Below are positions 34,347 to 43,371 of a stretch of DNA of 64,000 bases, piece after piece. How positions within the stretch are numbered: the first letter of the stretch is position 1; each line of letters opens with the position of its first letter. Below the pieces are notes generated by a model. The model searched no databases and was not told where the DNA came from. It was given only the letters and a program-made list of their open reading frames with translations. The stretch covers positions 1 through 64,000 of the forward strand of contig NZ_AKJA01000134.1 in NCBI RefSeq assembly GCF_000282575.1, written 5' to 3'. The stretch comes from Herbaspirillum sp. YR522. GTDB taxonomy: Bacteria > Pseudomonadota > Gammaproteobacteria > Burkholderiales > Burkholderiaceae_D. Made by a program: the position numbers and the translations under genes.

Positions 34347-35732
34347 TCAGATCACGATTTGCCGTTGACTGCGGCGGTTGGTCAACTCGGCCAGCCGGCG
34401 CAGCGCATTGACCAGCTCGAAGCGACTGCGGGCCCGCCCCAGCGAAATGCGAATATGCGCCGGGGCCAGCGGCGTATCGCTGCTGGCGAACGCGTCCTGC
34501 GCCACCACCACCAATCCCTGGTCACGCGCCTTCTGCACGAACTCCCCGGCCTGCCAGTGCGCCGGCAAGGCCTTCCAGATATGGATGCCACCGGCATGCG
34601 CCATGCTGCTATCGCCCAACGTGCGGTGTGCCAGCTCCTGGCGCGCCCACGCCTCGGCGCGAATCCCTTCCTGCAGGACCGCGGCGGTGCCATCGTGGAT
34701 CCATTGCGTCATCAGTGCCGTCATCAGCGGTGTCGACATCAACACGAACGAGCGCAACGCGCTCAACAGCGCGTCCTGTGGCCGGCCCTGCGGCACCACC
34801 ACGTAAGCGGTGCGCAGGCCCGGCAACAGGCACTTGGACAGGGTCGACACGTAAAACGCATGCTGCGGCGCATAGTGGGCAATCGGCTGCGGTGCCTGGG
34901 CGCTGAAGCGCCAGTACGGATCATCCTCGATCAGGCGCAGGTCCAGCCGAAGCAGTACCTCGGCCAGTGCCGCCCGGCGCGCCGGCGGCATGGTGTGGGT
35001 AGTGGGATTGTTCAGGGTCGGGTTCAGGTAGACCAGGCGCGCCCGCTGGCGGCTTGCGGCCACGGCAAGCGCCTCGGGCAGCATGCCGTCGCGGTCGACC
35101 TCGACCGCCACCAGCCGCCGGCCCAGTTGCCGGGCCGCCGATAGCAGCCCGGGATAGGCCAGCGGCTCGGCCAGGATAGCCTCGCCCGGCGCGGTGTGGG
35201 CCAGGATCAGCGCCGCCAGCGCCGATTGCGCCCCTGGGCACACCACCACCTGGCCGGGCTCGACCGCACCCAGTATCGGGCGCAGCCAGATCGCCCCGGC
35301 CTCGCGGTCGGCATGGCCGCCGCCGCCCAGGTGGTAGGTCATCAGCAGGTCGATGTCGCTGTGCAACAGCACCTGCGACACGCCTTGGCGCAGCAGGTCG
35401 TCGAGATCGATCCCCGCCGGCGGTGGAGGAATGTTCATCGACAGGTCGACCACCTGGCTCAGGTCGACCCGCGGTGCGGCGACAAACGTGCCCGCCGCAC
35501 CGCGCGCCTGCAGCAACTGACGCCGGCGTGCCTCGGTATAGGCGCGCGTGACCGTGGTCAGGTCCACCCCCAGGTGCTGCGCCAGCAAGCGCTGCGGCGG
35601 CAACCGGTCGCCCGGTCGCAACCGTTCGGCGGCAATGGCCTGCTCCATCATGTCGACGATCTGGAGGTAGCGCGGGCCGCCCTTGGCGGTAAAGCCGCGC
35701 GCCCAGCCGAGGGCGTGTTGGCTATCGATCAT
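34347..35732 (-). CDS. MocR/GntR-family transcription regulator with aminotransferase-like domain
   Basis: Regulator of 461 residues. An N-terminal GntR winged helix (about 17-85; YLQIVDMMEQAIAAERL, DRLPPQRLLAQHLGVDLTTVTRAY) is joined to a fold-type I aminotransferase domain (about 120-450). The pyridoxal phosphate lysine is Lys300 in STLSKCLLPGLR, with NPTLNNPTTHTM as the ring-binding loop. MocR proteins sense PLP or an amine/amino acid and usually control an adjacent divergent gene, here the DMT-like transporter at 36055. Repeated TATGG boxes lie between the two. Confidence 0.92.
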   Translation of the reverse strand: MIDSQHALGWARGFTAKGGPRYLQIVDMMEQAIAAERLRPGDRLPPQRLLAQHLGVDLTTVTRAYTEARRRQLLQARGAAGTFVAAPRVDLSQVVDLSMNIPPPPAGIDLDDLLRQGVSQVLLHSDIDLLMTYHLGGGGHADREAGAIWLRPILGAVEPGQVVVCPGAQSALAALILAHTAPGEAILAEPLAYPGLLSAARQLGRRLVAVEVDRDGMLPEALAVAASRQRARLVYLNPTLNNPTTHTMPPARRAALAEVLLRLDLRLIEDDPYWRFSAQAPQPIAHYAPQHAFYVSTLSKCLLPGLRTAYVVVPQGRPQDALLSALRSFVLMSTPLMTALMTQWIHDGTAAVLQEGIRAEAWARQELAHRTLGDSSMAHAGGIHIWKALPAHWQAGEFVQKARDQGLVVVAQDAFASSDTPLAPAHIRISLGRARSRFELVNALRRLAELTNRRSQRQIVI

Positions 35733-36054
35733 GGCACTGTCTCGGGTCGGATGGCACGGCCAATGTATGGGTTAATGCATTGCATATCGCATTCTAGTAT
35801 GGATAGATAAAAAATTAATCCATACATTAGCCCTTCGTTCAAACGATGTGGTGCGCACGGACCATGTCATCGGGTAAACGATATCTCCGCGCAGTAGTAA
35901 AAATGCCAACTTTATACCCGATGCATGGACGAGGATCGACCGCGAGCCGCCAGCCTAATAGGCTGCTGCCTCGATCCTCAACCACAACACGCCGATGCGG
36001 GAGAGCATATGGGACTCATTGCCGCTGCATGGATGTCACAATTCGCAGCTTGAC
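35733..36054. promoter_or_regulatory. MocR / transporter divergent control region with TATGG boxes
   Basis: This 322-base region holds no gene. Near the MocR start, ATGTATGGGTTAAT (35763-35776) and ATTAATCCATACAT (35814-35827) form an inverted repeat with 13 of 14 matches. Another TATGG box lies between them (35798-35802). MocR factors typically bind two or three such half-sites, so this is a likely operator for autorepression and for control of the divergent gene. The region is far richer in A/T than its surroundings. The part from 35900 to 36050 shows nothing I can name. Confidence 0.6.
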
Positions 36055-36948
36055 ATGAATGGCATCCTGCTTGAATCGACCCAATCGGTGCTGCTGCTGG
36101 CGCTTATCTCGGCATTGAGCCGTGCGGGCCTGAATGTCATCGATCGGTATCAGATCGGCATGAGGAAGCTCTCGATTCGGAGCATCAACTTCTGGAACAA
36201 TGCCATTCCCACCATCATGATCGTCCTGACTGCGGTGATGCTGGGGCTGCATGGCGATCTGGCAGCCGTGTTCCTCGGCTGGAAAACCGCCGCTTTTGCT
36301 GCCGTGGTCCAGTTGGTCGCCTACACTTTCTCGTTTGCATTCCGCTACTTGGATGTCAACCAGGTTACCGTCGCCGCCAAACTGTCGGACCTGTTCATCC
36401 CGGGGGCGATTTTCGCGACGACGGGCCATTGGGACTGGACCACCGCAGGCTTTGCGTGTGCCACTACGCTGGTGTGCCTTCCCATACTGCGGGGCCGCAA
36501 CCTGGACCAGGGCAAGGTGTTAAAGGCGGCCACCGTGCTCATGTGTACCGCCCTCGTGTTCCAGGCTGGCATTTCCCCCCTGCTGGCGCACCAGATCGAC
36601 GGCGACTGGCGATACGGCCTTTTGTTCGCGGCTGCGGTAATCGGCTGGCGCACGATCTGGAGCATCATGCCCCTGGCCTTTCGGTCTGATGCCGGGCAAG
36701 CGCAACGGTACGGTCTACTCTTGAATCGATTGTTCTATCTGCGATGCTGCCTGAGCGTCATCACACAGCTTACTTTCGTTCTGGCCGTAAGCAGTGCAGC
36801 CGCCGCAGTGGCCTGGCCGCTACTCAATGCCGCCGGCTTGTTCGCGATGCTGATGGCGGCATTCGTGCTGCGTGAGCGGCAAGTGCGTAGCCAGAAATTG
36901 ATCGTCCTGACCATTACCGCGCTGGCCGCGCTCAGATTCATCCTGTAG
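36055..36948 (+). CDS. DMT/EamA-like membrane transporter
   Basis: Inner-membrane protein of 297 residues with about ten hydrophobic segments in two halves, the layout of drug/metabolite (EamA-type) carriers. ATG 36055 (MNGILLESTQ) begins just before the first helix; the frame extends to 35995 with no better signals. A clear EamA sequence motif is hard to see, so the family is tentative. It is divergent from a MocR regulator. Such pairs often export or import an amino acid or amine. Confidence 0.65.
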   Translation: MNGILLESTQSVLLLALISALSRAGLNVIDRYQIGMRKLSIRSINFWNNAIPTIMIVLTAVMLGLHGDLAAVFLGWKTAAFAAVVQLVAYTFSFAFRYLDVNQVTVAAKLSDLFIPGAIFATTGHWDWTTAGFACATTLVCLPILRGRNLDQGKVLKAATVLMCTALVFQAGISPLLAHQIDGDWRYGLLFAAAVIGWRTIWSIMPLAFRSDAGQAQRYGLLLNRLFYLRCCLSVITQLTFVLAVSSAAAAVAWPLLNAAGLFAMLMAAFVLRERQVRSQKLIVLTITALAALRFIL

Positions 36949-36973
36949 AACGCCTTGCGTCAACACCACCGCG

Positions 36974-38623
36974 TCAGCTCACCCCGGTGGCGCCATCAAG
37001 CACGATACGTATCTTGCGCGCCAGTTCGTCGTGGCGATAGGGCTTGGCGATGACAGCGAATTCGCCATCGGCATCGTGCCGTTCGATCGATTCGCTGGCG
37101 TAGCCGGTGGTCAGCAAGACCTTGATATCGGGCGCCAGTCGCCTTGCTTCGCGCGCCAGCAACACGCCATTGATGCTGCCGGGCATGATCAGGTCGGTAA
37201 ACAACAGGTCGACATGGGTGCCGGCCTGCAGCAACTGCAAGGCCTCGGCTGGCGCATTGACCATCGACACGCCATAGCCCAGGCTCTCCAGCATGGCCTG
37301 CGCCAGCTCCGCCACCTCGATGCGGTCGTCCACCACCAGGATGTGCTCGCGTCCGCCCTGTTCGGGAGCATGACGGTCGACCTCGAAGCCGTTGCCGACC
37401 TCATCCTGGGTCGATGGAAAATACAGCTTGACCGTCGTCCCACCGGTCTTGCCGGAATGAATCTCGATGGCACCACCAGATTGCTTGACGAAACCGTAGA
37501 CCATCGACAACCCGAGCCCGGTGCCCTTGCCCTCTTCCTTGGTGGTGAAGAACGGGTCCATCACGCGCGGCAGGATATCGGGGGCGATGCCCGGCCCATT
37601 GTCGGCAATCGTGATCGACACGTAATTGCCGGGTTTCACCCCCAGCTGCAAGGCACGCTCGCCATCGCCCGGCACCAGCGCCTCGTTGGCGGTCTCGATG
37701 TGGACCCGGCCCTGTCCATTCATGGCGTCGCGGGCATTGATGAGGATGTTGAGCAGCGCCACTTCCATCTGGGTCGGATCGAGGCGGCAATTCCATAATT
37801 GCGGCGCCAGTTGCGTGGTCAGGTCGATATCGCCGCCCAGGGTGCGACGCACCAGGTCGGTGAAGCTCTCTGTGAGCAGGTTGAGATTGATGGCGCGCCC
37901 TTCCAGGCGCTGCTTGCGGGCGAATGCCAGCAGTTGCTGGGTCAGCATGGCAGCCTTGCCGGCCGCATTGCGGATGCTCTCGCTGCTGCGCGCCACGCGC
38001 GACAGGTCGGGCTCGTTGGCGCGCAAGGTCAGGTTGATGATGTCGAGGTAGCCGCTGATGACCTGCAACAGGTTGTTGAAGTCGTGCGCGATACCGCCGG
38101 TCAACTGGCCCAGCGCTTCCATCTTGCGCGCCTGGCCCAGGGCCTGCTCGGCATCGCGGCGCCGGCTGATGTCGAGCTGCGAGCCGAAGAAGTACACCAG
38201 TTCCCCGTCCCTGTCGTACACGGGCGAGATGAACAACGCATTCCAGAAGGTCGAGCCATCCTTGCGATAGTTGAGGATCTCGGTGGCGATCTCGCGTCGT
38301 TCGGCCAGCGCCGATCCGATCTGCCTGACTACTGCGCGATCCGTCTCGGGGCCTTGCAGGAAACGGCAATTGCGGCCGATCACTTCGTCCCGGGTGTAGC
38401 CGGTCATGTTGATGAAGGCGTCGTTGACGAACACGATCGGCGTGTCGGGCCGTCGCGGATCCGACACGATCATGGGCATGCGGGTCAACTCGACGGCGGC
38501 GAAGAAGATGTCGTGCGAATCGTCGCGCCCGGCCATCTTTTCGGGCGTGCTGCGCAGGCCGATCTCGTCGCCGAACTCGCCGGCCGCTTGTAGCAATGGA
38601 AAGGGTGAGCTTGCTTTTGTCAT
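36974..38623 (-). CDS. LOV-domain hybrid histidine kinase (blue-light sensor)
   Basis: Soluble hybrid kinase of 549 residues. The LOV domain (about 40-155) has the flavin motif GRNCRFLQG with photoactive Cys86, then [11 protein letters not shown] (Asn118, Asn128) and Gln149 in FGSQLDIS, the full FMN-binding set. The H-box is [13 protein letters not shown] (His180). The ATPase part has [18 protein letters not shown] and [11 protein letters not shown]. The receiver (about 427-545) has VVDD, phosphoacceptor Asp477 ([10 protein letters not shown]) and IAKPYR. GAGGCCC precedes ATG 38623. There is no membrane segment. Partner and output are not encoded next to it: neighbours are an importer and a DMT-like gene. 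Confidence 0.93.
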   Translation of the reverse strand: MTKASSPFPLLQAAGEFGDEIGLRSTPEKMAGRDDSHDIFFAAVELTRMPMIVSDPRRPDTPIVFVNDAFINMTGYTRDEVIGRNCRFLQGPETDRAVVRQIGSALAERREIATEILNYRKDGSTFWNALFISPVYDRDGELVYFFGSQLDISRRRDAEQALGQARKMEALGQLTGGIAHDFNNLLQVISGYLDIINLTLRANEPDLSRVARSSESIRNAAGKAAMLTQQLLAFARKQRLEGRAINLNLLTESFTDLVRRTLGGDIDLTTQLAPQLWNCRLDPTQMEVALLNILINARDAMNGQGRVHIETANEALVPGDGERALQLGVKPGNYVSITIADNGPGIAPDILPRVMDPFFTTKEEGKGTGLGLSMVYGFVKQSGGAIEIHSGKTGGTTVKLYFPSTQDEVGNGFEVDRHAPEQGGREHILVVDDRIEVAELAQAMLESLGYGVSMVNAPAEALQLLQAGTHVDLLFTDLIMPGSINGVLLAREARRLAPDIKVLLTTGYASESIERHDADGEFAVIAKPYRHDELARKIRIVLDGATGVS

Positions 38624-38764
38624 TGGGCCTCACTTTCGCTGTTTGCGCCCATCCACGCCCTTAGCGGCGCTTTACGATGAGCTGTTCTCCTAATTGGACA
38701 GTGATCGGTTAGGCAGTTCCAGTTGATTTAGGGCAAGCGCGGCCGTGGCCTGGCGAGTGGAACT

Positions 38765-39535
38765 TCACGCATTGTCGAAAGTCGCGCCGGTCCCGAAGTA
38801 CAGCTGGCGCACTTGCGGATCGCGGCGAATGGCCTCGGCGTCCCCTTCGGCAACGATGCCGCCGCGCGCCAGCACCACTAGGTGGTCGGCGAAGGCGAAC
38901 ACCACATCCATGCTGTGTTCGGTAAACAGCACCGACAATCGTTGTTCGCCCACCAGCCTGCGCACCAGCGCCATGAGCTCAACGCGCTCGCGGGCAGCCA
39001 TGCCGGCGGTGGGCTCGTCCATCAGCAACAGTTGCGGCTGGTTGGACAGGGCCATCGCCAGCTCCACCCGCTTGACGTCGCCGTAGGCCAGCACGGCAGT
39101 GGTGCGCCCGGCCTGCCCGGCCATGCCGACCAGCTCCAGCAGATGCATGGCCTGGTCGCGGTGGAAGCCGCGGGCCGCACGCCAGCATTGCCACAGTTGC
39201 CGATGATGCGACAGCAGCGCGGCCTGCACGTTTTCGAGCACCGTCAATGAGTTGAAGGTGGCGGCGATCTGGAAGGTGCGCCCCACTCCCCGGCGCCAGA
39301 TCTGGCGCGATGCCAGGCCGCCGATCTCGGCCCCGGCCAGTCGCACGCTGCCGGCATCGGGCCGGACCTGGCCATTGATGATGTTGAAGCAAGTCGACTT
39401 GCCGGCGCCGTTGGGGCCGATCAGCGCCAGCATCTGCCCGGTCGGCAACGAGAACGACACGTCGTCGAGCGCCCGCACGCCACCGTATGACTTGCCCAGG
39501 TGGCTCACCTGCAGCAGTGGCGGCGACGAATTCAT
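38765..39535 (-). CDS. Branched-chain amino acid-type ABC ATPase, LivG-like
   Basis: ATPase of 256 residues of the Liv/urea type. Walker A GPNGAGKST (about 38-46), FNIINGQVRPDAG, VGRTFQIAATFNSLTVLENV, Walker B LLLMDEPTAGM and H-loop FTEHSMDVVF are clear. The signature is unusual (LAYGDVKRVELAMAL in place of LSYGxQRxLEIARAL), as is common in LivG. Its ATG overlaps the permease stop (ATGA). It is the last gene of the operon; a LivF partner ATPase is absent, so it may work as a homodimer or borrow LivF from elsewhere. Confidence 0.92.
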   Translation of the reverse strand: MNSSPPLLQVSHLGKSYGGVRALDDVSFSLPTGQMLALIGPNGAGKSTCFNIINGQVRPDAGSVRLAGAEIGGLASRQIWRRGVGRTFQIAATFNSLTVLENVQAALLSHHRQLWQCWRAARGFHRDQAMHLLELVGMAGQAGRTTAVLAYGDVKRVELAMALSNQPQLLLMDEPTAGMAARERVELMALVRRLVGEQRLSVLFTEHSMDVVFAFADHLVVLARGGIVAEGDAEAIRRDPQVRQLYFGTGATFDNA

Positions 39536-41415
39536 GGCCCCTCCCCGCGCTTGTCGCGCCGCCACAGGCCCGCCACCCCGCCCGGCATCAGCAATACCAG
39601 CGCCAGGATGACCAGGCCCAGCAGGGCCCGCCAATAATCGGTCTCGCGCGCTACCAGGTCTTGCAGCCAGGTCAGCAGCGCCGCGCCGGCGAGCGGGCCG
39701 AACAGGCTCTGCACGCCTCCCAGCAACACCATCACCAGGCCATCGACCGACCGATTGACGCCGGCCACCTCGGGCGAGATGCTGCCCTTGGAAAACGCAA
39801 ACAGCACGCCGGCCAGCCCGCAGAACAGGCCGGCGACGGCAAACGCCATCCATTGCACCCGCCGCACGTCGATGCCGACGGCCTCGGCGCGCACGCCCGA
39901 ATCGCGCGCCGCGCGCAGCGCCAGCCCGAACGGCGCATGCAGCAGTCTCTGCAGCAGCCAGACGCCGGCCCCGGCGCAGGCCAGCGCCAGATAGTAGTAG
40001 GCCACTGGCTGTGCCAGCCAATCGGGCGGGCGCAAGCCGACCAGGCCGTTGCTGCCGCCGGTGAGGTCGTCCCACTGGAAGATCACGGCCCAGACGATCT
40101 GGGCGAACGCCAGCGTGAGCATGGCCAGGTAGACGCCGGCCAGGCGCACGCAGAACCAGCCGCACAGCAATGCCGCCAGCATCGCCACCAGCGGCCCGGC
40201 CACCAGCACCACCGCCAGCGGCCAGTGCAGCTTCAGCGCCAGCAGCGCTGCGGCGTAGGCGCCCAGCCCGAAATAGGCGGCATGCCCGAACGAAGCCATG
40301 CCGCCGGGCCCCATGATGAAATGCAGGCTGGCCGCGAACAGCAAGGCCACCAGGATTTCGATCATCAATACCGGCAGGTAGGGAAAGCTGCCGGCCACCA
40401 GCGGCATGGCCAGCAGCAGCGCCAGCAACACCAGGCCCAAGCGCCGCGCCGCTGGCGTCACGCCCGGCAGTGGCAGCACATGGGCCACGCTGCTGCGGGC
40501 CGTGGCCAGCGGCCGCCCCAGCAGGCCCCAGGGGCGACCCACCAGGATCGCCGCCATCACCAGGAACTCGACCACCAGCGTCAGTCGCGACAACGACATC
40601 TCCAGGCCCCACAGCGACACATTGCCCAAGGCGATGCACAAGGCCTTGACCTCGGCAATCAACAGGGCGGCGGCGAAGGCGCCGCCGAGGGAGCCCATGC
40701 CCCCCACCACCACCACCACGAAGGCATTGCCGATGGTATCCATGTCGAGCGCCAGGTTGGCCGGCAGGCGCGGCCCCTGCAAGGCGCCACCAAGTCCCGC
40801 CAGGAAGCAGCCAAGCGCAAACACGCCGGTAAACAACCAGGCCTGGTTCACGCCCAATGCACCCAGCATCTCGCGGTCCTGGGTGGCCGCGCGCACCAGC
40901 GTGCCCCAGCGCGTGCGATGCTGCAGCAGCCACAGCAGGCCCAGCACCAGCGGCCCGATCACCATCAGCAGCAGGTCGTATTGCGGCAGCCGCCGCCCCA
41001 GCACCGCCACGGCGCCGCCCAGGCCGGGCGCGCGCGGACCGAACAGGTCTTCCGGCCCCCACAGCCAGAGGGTGGCATCCTTGATCACCAGCACCAGGGC
41101 GAAGGTGGCCAGCAACTGGAACAGTTCGGGTGCGTGATAGATGCGGCGCAGTACCGCCATCTCGACCACCGCGCCGACGACGGCCACCGCCAGCGCCGAC
41201 AGCAGCACGGCCACCCAGTAGCCGCCGGCGGAGTCGCCCAGGCGCTCGACCAGCGTGTAGGCCAGGTACAGGCCCAGCATGTAGAACGAGCCGTGGGCAA
41301 AATTGACGATGCGGGTGACGCCGAAGATCAGCGACAGGCCAGCCGCCACCAGGAACATGGCCGAGGCGTCGGCCAGTCCATTGAGCAGTTGTACGGCCAG
41401 GCTGGCCAGGGTCAT
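39532..41415 (-). CDS. Fused LivH-LivM permease
   Basis: A single 627-residue membrane protein joins the two permeases usually made by separate livH and livM genes. The N-half (about 1-290) is LivH-like: GLSLIFGVTRIVNFAHGSFYMLGLY and VVVVVGGMGSLGGAFAAALLIAE. The C-half (about 315-627) is LivM-like: IMGPGGMASFGHAAYFGLGAYAAAL, WDDLTGGSNGLVGL and ARDSGVRAEAVGID. ATG 41415 (MTLASLAVQLL) is 13 bases after the binding-protein stop. Fusions of this type are known but not the rule. Confidence 0.92.
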   Translation of the reverse strand: MTLASLAVQLLNGLADASAMFLVAAGLSLIFGVTRIVNFAHGSFYMLGLYLAYTLVERLGDSAGGYWVAVLLSALAVAVVGAVVEMAVLRRIYHAPELFQLLATFALVLVIKDATLWLWGPEDLFGPRAPGLGGAVAVLGRRLPQYDLLLMVIGPLVLGLLWLLQHRTRWGTLVRAATQDREMLGALGVNQAWLFTGVFALGCFLAGLGGALQGPRLPANLALDMDTIGNAFVVVVVGGMGSLGGAFAAALLIAEVKALCIALGNVSLWGLEMSLSRLTLVVEFLVMAAILVGRPWGLLGRPLATARSSVAHVLPLPGVTPAARRLGLVLLALLLAMPLVAGSFPYLPVLMIEILVALLFAASLHFIMGPGGMASFGHAAYFGLGAYAAALLALKLHWPLAVVLVAGPLVAMLAALLCGWFCVRLAGVYLAMLTLAFAQIVWAVIFQWDDLTGGSNGLVGLRPPDWLAQPVAYYYLALACAGAGVWLLQRLLHAPFGLALRAARDSGVRAEAVGIDVRRVQWMAFAVAGLFCGLAGVLFAFSKGSISPEVAGVNRSVDGLVMVLLGGVQSLFGPLAGAALLTWLQDLVARETDYWRALLGLVILALVLLMPGGVAGLWRRDKRGEGP

Positions 41416-41428
41416 GGGGGCGGTCCGC

Positions 41429-42658
41429 TCAGTCGGCCGGGCGCAGCTTCTTGACCTCGGCGTCGGGCAGCTGCAGCGTAGCCCCATCGACATAGGTGAA
41501 GCTGGTCATGATGCCGCGGCCGTCCTTCTGGCCGGTACGGCCGACGAAGGCACCCAGCGTCGATTGATGGTCTTGCGGGCGATAGGTGATGCGCGCCACG
41601 GGCGTATCGACCTGCAGGCCCGAGAAGGCAGCGGCCAGCTTGTCGGCATCGACCGAGCCGGCCTTCCTGATGCCGGCCGCGATCGAGACCAGCGCGCTGT
41701 AGCCCACCAGCGATCCATTGCGCGGGTAATCGTTGAATTTCTTGCGATAGGCGTCGACGAACTTCTTGTGCTCGGCAGTGTTGATGGCGTACCAAGGGTA
41801 GCCGGTGACGATCCAGTTGGTGGGCGCCTCGGCGCGCAGCGGATCCAGGTATTCGGGCTCGCCCGTGAGCAGCGAGACCACTTCACGGCCGTCGAACAGG
41901 CCACGGGTATTGCCTTCGCGCACGAACTTGCCCAGGTCGGCCGCGAACAGCGCATTGAAGATGGCGTCCGGGCGGGCGTCGGCCAGCGCCTGGGTCACGG
42001 CGCCGGCGTCGATCTTGCCCAGCGGCGGCGCCTGCTCGACGACGAATTCGACGTCCGGCTGGGCCTGCTTCATCAGGGTCTTGAAACTGGCCACGGCAGA
42101 CTGGCCGTATTCATAGTTAGGATAGACCAGGGCCCAGCGCTTTTTCTTGAGCCTGACCGCCTCGCGCACCACCGAAGCCACCAGCATGTAGGTCGACGGG
42201 CGCAAGCGGTAGGTGTACTTGTTGCCGTTGTGCCAGACGATCTTGTCGGTCAGGGGCTCGGCGGCCAGGAAGAACACCTTGTGCTGCCTGGCATAGTCGG
42301 TCAGCGCCAGTCCGGTATTGGACAGGAAGCCACCGAACAGCAACGCCACCCGCTCGCGCGCCATGAGCTCCTCGGCTACCCGCACCGAGTCGCCGGGGTT
42401 GCCGTTGTCGTCGCGGGCGATGACTTCGATCTGCTTGCCCAGCACGCCGCCGGCGGCGTTGATCTCGTCCTGCGCCAGTTCCCAGCCGCGGCGGTAAGGC
42501 TCGAGGAAGGCCGGTTGCGCCTTGTAGCTGTTGATCTCGCCGATCTTGATGGTGGCTTGTGCCTGCGCACCGGACGACACGGCCATGGCACCGGCGGTGG
42601 CGGCCAGCAGCAGGCCGCGCTGGATCAGGGGGAAGAATCGGAAGGGGCGATGGGTCAC
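41429..42658 (-). CDS. Branched-chain amino acid-type substrate-binding protein, LivK-like
   Basis: Periplasmic protein of 409 residues, Peripla_BP_6 family. It starts at GTG 42658, supported by a strong AAAGAGGAAACC site. A signal peptide (about 1-34, cleaved near AQA) is followed by IKIGEINSYKAQPAF, INAAGGVLGKQIEVIARDDNG, LLFGGFLSNTGLAL and WALVYPNYEYGQSAV. Ligands in this family include amino acids, amides, urea and aromatics, so the substrate is not fixed. It begins the operon livK-livHM-livG. Confidence 0.92.
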   Translation of the reverse strand: MTHRPFRFFPLIQRGLLLAATAGAMAVSSGAQAQATIKIGEINSYKAQPAFLEPYRRGWELAQDEINAAGGVLGKQIEVIARDDNGNPGDSVRVAEELMARERVALLFGGFLSNTGLALTDYARQHKVFFLAAEPLTDKIVWHNGNKYTYRLRPSTYMLVASVVREAVRLKKKRWALVYPNYEYGQSAVASFKTLMKQAQPDVEFVVEQAPPLGKIDAGAVTQALADARPDAIFNALFAADLGKFVREGNTRGLFDGREVVSLLTGEPEYLDPLRAEAPTNWIVTGYPWYAINTAEHKKFVDAYRKKFNDYPRNGSLVGYSALVSIAAGIRKAGSVDADKLAAAFSGLQVDTPVARITYRPQDHQSTLGAFVGRTGQKDGRGIMTSFTYVDGATLQLPDAEVKKLRPAD

Positions 42659-42736
42659 GTGGTTTCCTCTTTGGCCGTGCGGCTAGGCTGAAAATTTTGG
42701 CGTAATGATAACCGCTGGCTGGTTTTCCGGCGGCTG

Positions 42737-43273
42737 TTACTTGATCCGTTGCTTCTCCAGCTTGCGCGCCAGGGTACGCCGGTGCATGCCCAGGCGACGC
42801 GCGGTTTCGGAGATATTGAAGCCGGTCTCGACCAGCACCTCGTGGATGCGCTCCCATTCCAGGGTCTTGATCGAGGTGGCGCGCGCCGGCAGTTCGACCT
42901 CGGACATGCCGGCGACGTGGCCGAAGGCGGCTTCGATATCGTCGGTATTGGAGGGCTTGGCCAGGTACTGGCAGGCGCCCAGCTTGATCGCCTCGACCGC
43001 GGTGGTGATGCTGGCGAATCCGGTGAGCACCACGATCAGCATGGCGTCGTCGTGGGCATGCAGCATCTGCACGCAGGCCAGGCCCGATGCATTGCCGCTC
43101 AACTTGAGATCGACCACCGCATAGCCCGGATTATGCTGCTGCAGGTGGGCGGCGGCTTCATCCTGGTTGCTCGCCTGCAGCACGGTGTAGCCGCGGCGCT
43201 CGAAGGAGCGGCTCAGGGTACGGCCAAAGGCGGCATCGTCCTCGATGATCAGGAGCAGGCGTTCGGCCGGCAT
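42737..43273 (-). CDS. regA: Redox response regulator, RegA/PrrA-type
   Basis: Response regulator of 178 residues. The receiver has the acidic pair IIEDDAAFGR, phosphoacceptor Asp in YAVVDLKLSG, Thr in VVLTGFAS and Lys in YLAKPSN. A short Fis-type helix-turn-helix follows (FNISETARRLGMHRRTLARKL), exactly the RegA/PrrA/ActR build. ATG 43273 (MPAERLLL) has AAGGAAAG upstream; the frame to 43342 is not family-like. It is the last gene of the cyo operon and the partner of the RegB-like kinase 98 bases upstream. Confidence 0.92.
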   Translation of the reverse strand: MPAERLLLIIEDDAAFGRTLSRSFERRGYTVLQASNQDEAAAHLQQHNPGYAVVDLKLSGNASGLACVQMLHAHDDAMLIVVLTGFASITTAVEAIKLGACQYLAKPSNTDDIEAAFGHVAGMSEVELPARATSIKTLEWERIHEVLVETGFNISETARRLGMHRRTLARKLEKQRIK

Positions 43274-43371
43274 GGGCTTTCCTTTTGTGTTTCTACTTTC
43301 GCAACCCGCTATTGTATTGCGGAATCGGTCATTGAGAAGCACACAACCGTGTCATGCCGCCTCGCGCGGCC

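Noticed and set aside
39487-41454. 655-codon plus-strand frame opposite the LivHM fusion
   Set aside because: Gln/His/Arg-rich antisense shadow of a hydrophobic membrane-protein gene; no family features and no ribosome site.
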